Part shown: in pieces, positions 6,912 to 9,476 of the stretch
How the letters are laid out: every line of letters begins with the position of its first letter
Numbering within the stretch: position 1 is the stretch's first letter
NCBI GenBank assembly: GCA_002412645.1
Contig: DHVL01000057.1
Coordinates: 1-9,476, forward strand
Direction of reading: 5' to 3'
Length of the DNA: 9,476 nucleotides
Source of the DNA: Candidatus Dojkabacteria bacterium UBA5209
GTDB taxonomy: Bacteria; Patescibacteriota; Dojkabacteria; SC72
The notes under the pieces: generated by a model
Told to the model about the DNA's origin: nothing
Databases searched by the model: none
What the model saw: only the letters and a program-made list of their open reading frames with translations
Made by a program: the position numbers and the translations under genes

Positions 6912-7459
6912 TTAAACAAAGTATTAAAAATATCTCTTACTATTTCCCCAATTGAAGCTCTTTGTGTATTAATTATATTCTCTCTCTTAGGAGTAGTATA
7001 CACATCAAACCCCTCTTCATATCTCTTTGTTTGGTCTGGAAGATTGTAAGGGTTTCTAATCTCTTCTCTTAGTTTACTAATAGTGGAACTCTTTTCATTT
7101 AGAAGTATTTGACCTTCATCTAACTCTTTCTCTAAATCAACTACCTTTTGTAAAAGTTTCTTCTCAGTAATCTTTAAAGTCCGGAGTTGATCCTCACAAC
7201 CTGGTAGCTTAGAAGCACTTTCTAATATCTTCTTATGTTCATCAGACTTAAGTAGTTTAATACGTATCTCATTCTCATCTACAGCTGCATATTTGTAATA
7301 TGCCATCTCTCTACTACTTGGTTTTCTACCCAAGACATCTAGGAATATATTCTCTACGAAAGTACCTTTTTCAGTAGGGAAATCTCTTAAAGAGCGTCTA
7401 CCTCCTGAACTAAAATCATCATTTGTATCTTTGAAAAAATCTTCTCCCCCAGTAATCAT
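6908..7459 (-). CDS. DUF4214-like domain protein with central coiled coil
   Basis: A 183-residue soluble protein of unknown function with no signal or membrane segment. A polar Gly/Asp-rich N-terminus (1-30) precedes FVENIFLDVLGRKPSSREMA (34-53) and a helical stretch ending LLKSDEHKKIL (69-79). This matches the pattern of DUF4214: FxxxxYxxxLGRxPxxxExxYW, then a motif near SxEH. In other bacteria this domain occurs in secreted or glycosyltransferase-linked proteins. A long charged helix (about 92-136, with LRTLKITEKKLLQKVVDLE) is probably a coiled coil. The C-terminus carries a Tyr/Pro-rich linker and an amphipathic end (IGEIVRDIFNTLF). It lies directly upstream of, and is ATGA-coupled to, the XRE regulator. 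ATG at 7459 follows a perfect TATAAT by 5 nt, implying a leaderless transcript. The domain call is by motif resemblance only. Confidence 0.65.
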   Translation of the reverse strand: MITGGEDFFKDTNDDFSSGGRRSLRDFPTEKGTFVENIFLDVLGRKPSSREMAYYKYAAVDENEIRIKLLKSDEHKKILESASKLPGCEDQLRTLKITEKKLLQKVVDLEKELDEGQILLNEKSSTISKLREEIRNPYNLPDQTKRYEEGFDVYTTPKRENIINTQRASIGEIVRDIFNTLFK

Positions 7460-7464
7460 ACTTA

Positions 7465-7470
7465 ATTATA
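7465..7470 (-). promoter_or_regulatory. TATAAT -10 box for the DUF4214-like / XRE pair
   Basis: Reading the minus strand, a perfect TATAAT at 7470-7465 is followed by TAAGT and then the ATG at 7459. Transcription would start at the start codon, so the mRNA would be leaderless. The -35 position (about 7493-7488) reads GTGTAA, which is weak. The box lies between the tRNA-Gly 3' end and the gene and gives the pair its own promoter. Confidence 0.65.
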
Positions 7471-7498
7471 CCGTAGATATGGGGAAATTACACTACAT

Positions 7499-7574
7499 TG
7501 GAGCGGGAGACGGGACTCGAACCCGCAACCCTCTGTTTGGAAAACAGATATTCTAACCATTGAACTACTCCCGC
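7499..7574 (-). tRNA. tRNA-Gly (anticodon UCC), CCA encoded
   Basis: The full cloverleaf can be folded by eye on the minus strand. The acceptor is GCGGGAG paired with CTCCCGC (7 bp). The D stem is GTTC/GAAT. The anticodon stem TCTGT/ACAGA carries loop TTTCCAA, giving anticodon TCC at 7541-7539. The T stem GCGGG/CCCGT carries loop TTCGAGT, with one G-T pair. The body is 73 nt (7574-7502) with discriminator U, and CCA is genome-encoded at 7501-7499. The variable loop is short, which is normal for Gly. The 5' end lies 12 nt after the rplS stop, so the tRNA is probably processed from an rplS cotranscript. Confidence 0.97.
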
Positions 7575-7586
7575 ATTGAGTAGATT

Positions 7587-8039
7587 TTACTCTGGACTCT
7601 CTTCCTTTTCAATCTCGCCCTTTACCTCTTCTACTTGCTCTTCCTCAACCTCTCCAACAACAGGTACTACTACTTCATCTGTTAGGTATAAATCTTTTAC
7701 ATTACCAACCTTAAGTGCTTTTCTTCCAACTCTTTCTCTAAGGTAGAATAGTTTGGATTTCTTAACAGTACCTCTTTTAACAACTTCAATCTTTTCTAAA
7801 AGATTAGATTGCATAGGGACTACTCTTTCAACACCTACACCGTAGGATATTTTTCTTACTGTAATAGTTTGATTAGAACCACTAGCTTTCATACCAATAA
7901 CTACACCCTCAAAAATCTGTGTTCTCTCCTTATTTCCTTCCTTAATCTTCATATACAGTTTAACGGTATCACCAACTTTAACATTAGGTCTCTTCTTAAG
8001 CTGATCCCCCTCTATTTTCTTCATTATATTTATATCCAT
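7587..8039 (-). CDS. rplS: 50S ribosomal protein L19 with acidic C-terminal extension
   Basis: Large-subunit ribosomal protein at the 30S-50S interface. With ATG at 8039 it has 150 residues. The L19 core is clear: VKVGDTVKLYMKIKEGNKER, IFEGVVIG, TVRKISYGVGVER (60-72) and KSKLFYLRERVGRKA (94-108). The core normally ends after about 115 residues. Here it continues with VVVPVVGEVEEEQVEEVKG and ends in a Glu/Lys tail; Thermus L19 also has a tail, so extension is not unique. The start at 8039 places the conserved Pro of the RPNVKVGD segment at residue 18, as in B. subtilis L19. ATG 8069 would add 10 unconserved residues and ATG 8024 would trim the first helix. No clear Shine-Dalgarno is present. 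tRNA-Gly follows 12 nt downstream. Confidence 0.95.
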   Translation of the reverse strand: MDINIMKKIEGDQLKKRPNVKVGDTVKLYMKIKEGNKERTQIFEGVVIGMKASGSNQTITVRKISYGVGVERVVPMQSNLLEKIEVVKRGTVKKSKLFYLRERVGRKALKVGNVKDLYLTDEVVVPVVGEVEEEQVEEVKGEIEKEESPE

Positions 8040-8090
8040 ATCTTTTGTAGTAATATATAAAAAGCGCAATAAAATAATTATGCACCGGCT

Positions 8091-8096
8091 ATTATA
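8091..8096 (-). promoter_or_regulatory. Candidate TATAAT -10 box for rplS / tRNA-Gly
   Basis: The minus strand reads TATAAT at 8096-8091, which would start an mRNA with a leader of roughly 45 nt before the L19 ATG at 8039. A weaker alternative, TATATT at 8057-8052, lies 12 nt before the ATG and would fit the short-leader pattern elsewhere in the window. Neither has a convincing -35. Confidence 0.4.
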
Positions 8097-8098
8097 GA

Positions 8099-8115
8099 AT
8101 AATTTCGCAAATTAT
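8099..8115. promoter_or_regulatory. 17-bp palindrome between divergent rplS and gpmI
   Basis: ATAATTT (8099-8105) and AAATTAT (8109-8115) are perfect 7-bp inverted arms around CGC. The element sits next to the minus-strand TATAAT at 8091-8096 and about 10 nt before a possible plus-strand -10 (TATTAG, 8125-8130). The position and size suit a dimeric repressor operator controlling both genes, but AT-only arms can arise by chance. Confidence 0.35.
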
Positions 8116-8141
8116 GCCACAATGTATTAGAAAAAACTGCC

Positions 8142-9476
8142 ATGCATATCAAACAGAAAGTATTACTAATAATAATGGACGGAGTAGGAACAGCACCAGA
8201 TTCAGAAGGAAATGCTGTAGTAAAAGCTAACCCTCAAAATCTCTCCTCAATATGGAGTACTTCTCCACACACATATCTCCTAGCCTCTGGAGAGGCTGTA
8301 GGACTTCCAAAAGATGTAAAAGGTAATAGTGAGGTAGGACATATGAATATCGGTACAGGAAGAGTAATTACCCAAACATTACCAAGAATAGATCAATCCA
8401 TAGAAAAGGGATTGTATTTTAAAAATGATACACTACAAGAAGCACTTAAATATGCACAGAAATCTAATTCAAGAATACATCTTTTAGGTTTACTAAGTGA
8501 CGGTAGTGTACACTCACATATCTCTCATTTTGAAGCAACTGTTAAATATTTTGCAGAGAACAAATTTAATGGAGAACTCTTCATACATGCATTCACAGAT
8601 GGAAGAGATTCCCCTCCTAATTCTGCTCTTACATACTTAGATAGGATGCAAAAAACATTAGACCAGTACTCCCTTGGTAAGATAGCTACACTTTGTGGTA
8701 GAGCATGGGCTATGGACAGAAACAACGGTTGGGAGAGAACAAAGAAAGCATATGACTTACTTACTACAAATACAGGTGATACATGTAGTACATACAAAGA
8801 GTGTATAGCGAAATCATATTCAAAAAAAATCTCAGATGAATTTGTAGAACCAACTGTAGTAGTACAGAATAGTAACATTAGACCAAGAGATGTAGTTCTT
8901 TTTCTTAACTTCAGACCAGACAGGGCATTGCAGCTTTCAAGGGCATTAGTGGATAGTAATTTTAATTTCTTCCCTAAAGCAAATGTATATCCCATTTACT
9001 TCGCAAGTATGGTTGAATACAGAAAAAAATTCCCTCCTAAGGTTCTGTTCCCAAGACAATATATTAATTACCCAATAGGGAATATAATTGCATCATTTGG
9101 ACTAAGACAGTTAAGAATAGCTGAATCAGAAAAGTTCCCACATGTTACATACTTTTTTAATGGAGGAGCATCTGTTAGATATACCAATGAAGACAGAATA
9201 GAGATACCCTCCCCTTCAGTTCCTACGTATGATATGAAACCAGAAATGAGTGCAATAGAGTTAACTAATCAATTGCTAGGAAAAATAGAGTCCAATATAT
9301 ATGATTTCATTGTTGTAAATCTTGCGAATCCAGATATGGTAGCACATTCTGGAAATATACCTGCTACAATTAAAGCAGTACAAACAGTAGATTACTGCGT
9401 ATCTTTACTTACAAAAGCGTTCACAGTAAGAGGAGGAGCGGTAGTAATAAGTGCAGACCACGGTAATGCAGAAGAG
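8142..9476 (+). CDS. gpmI: 2,3-bisphosphoglycerate-independent phosphoglycerate mutase, 445 codons (cut by window edge)
   Basis: Cytoplasmic glycolytic/gluconeogenic enzyme that interconverts 3-phosphoglycerate and 2-phosphoglycerate through a phosphoserine intermediate, using two Mn ions. All main motifs are present: MDG near the start (D13), the nucleophile in KGNSEVGHMNIGTGR (S63), SDGSVHSH (H124), FTDGRDSPP, GRAWAMDRNNGWERTK, NFRPDRA, FFNGG, NPDMVAHSG (D398, H402) and SADHGNAEE (D439, H440). Numbering tracks the B. stearothermophilus enzyme within a few residues. The family is usually about 510 residues, so roughly 60 lie beyond the right edge. No Shine-Dalgarno precedes ATG 8142. A possible -10, TATTAG at 8125-8130, would leave only a few nucleotides of leader. 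It is divergent from rplS. Confidence 0.97.
   Translation, partial: MHIKQKVLLIIMDGVGTAPDSEGNAVVKANPQNLSSIWSTSPHTYLLASGEAVGLPKDVKGNSEVGHMNIGTGRVITQTLPRIDQSIEKGLYFKNDTLQEALKYAQKSNSRIHLLGLLSDGSVHSHISHFEATVKYFAENKFNGELFIHAFTDGRDSPPNSALTYLDRMQKTLDQYSLGKIATLCGRAWAMDRNNGWERTKKAYDLLTTNTGDTCSTYKECIAKSYSKKISDEFVEPTVVVQNSNIRPRDVVLFLNFRPDRALQLSRALVDSNFNFFPKANVYPIYFASMVEYRKKFPPKVLFPRQYINYPIGNIIASFGLRQLRIAESEKFPHVTYFFNGGASVRYTNEDRIEIPSPSVPTYDMKPEMSAIELTNQLLGKIESNIYDFIVVNLANPDMVAHSGNIPATIKAVQTVDYCVSLLTKAFTVRGGAVVISADHGNAEE

Noticed and set aside
8040..8069. ATG at 8069 as the start of rplS
   Set aside because: It adds 10 residues with no counterpart in L19. The ATG at 8039 gives the spacing to the conserved Pro-x-x-x-x-G-D segment seen in B. 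subtilis.
1..9476. CRISPR array, insertion sequence, attachment site or other mobile DNA
   Set aside because: No spaced direct repeats, transposase or integrase motifs, or terminal inverted repeats were seen. The tRNA-Gly gene has no integrase or repeated 3' fragment nearby in the window.

Overview
This AT-rich window looks like part of a small, gene-dense bacterial chromosome, most probably from the Candidate Phyla Radiation (Patescibacteria). That assignment is an inference from several traits: short or overlapping gene junctions, a cupin-type glucose-6-phosphate isomerase relative, a membrane-anchored HEPN-like protein of a kind I recall from many CPR genomes, and TATAAT boxes so close to start codons that the mRNAs would be leaderless. 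TGA acts as a stop here (it ends two genes inside ATGA overlaps, and no ORF reads through one), so the recoded Gracilibacteria/Absconditabacteria groups are unlikely. No mobile element, CRISPR array, rRNA or prophage gene is visible.

Layout. Positions 1-1964 (minus) hold the first 654 codons of dnaE, the replicative DNA polymerase III alpha subunit, cut off by the window edge. Divergent from it, across a 39-bp gap, is a plus-strand run: a membrane-anchored lysozyme/lytic-transglycosylase-like protein (2004-2738), a YggT family membrane protein (2751-3041), a cupin GPI-like protein lacking its expected metal ligands (3067-3801), a large secreted transglutaminase-fold protein with Ser in place of the catalytic Cys (3755-5623), a membrane-anchored HEPN-like protein (5616-6032) and a signal-peptide plus C-terminal-anchor protein (6029-6655). 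The last four overlap one another and probably form one translationally coupled transcript starting at an extended -10 box at 3051-3059.

The plus run meets, tail to tail with a 17-bp overlap, a minus-strand pair: an XRE-type HTH regulator with a coiled-coil tail (6639-6911) and a DUF4214-like coiled-coil protein (6908-7459), joined by an ATGA overlap and probably read from a TATAAT just upstream of the second. Next on the minus strand are tRNA-Gly(UCC) with encoded CCA (7499-7574) and rplS (ribosomal protein L19) with a long acidic tail. A 102-bp divergent intergenic region containing a 17-bp palindrome separates rplS from gpmI (cofactor-independent phosphoglycerate mutase), which runs off the right edge after 445 codons.

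Housekeeping genes (dnaE, tRNA-Gly, rplS, gpmI) flank a central block that is mainly about the cell envelope. The block is notable because two enzyme-like folds in it have lost the residues normally needed for catalysis, and they sit next to a HEPN-like cytoplasmic domain on a membrane anchor. The best candidate for something undescribed is this four-gene unit (3067-6655), a possible envelope assembly or sensing module. That role is inferred, not demonstrated.
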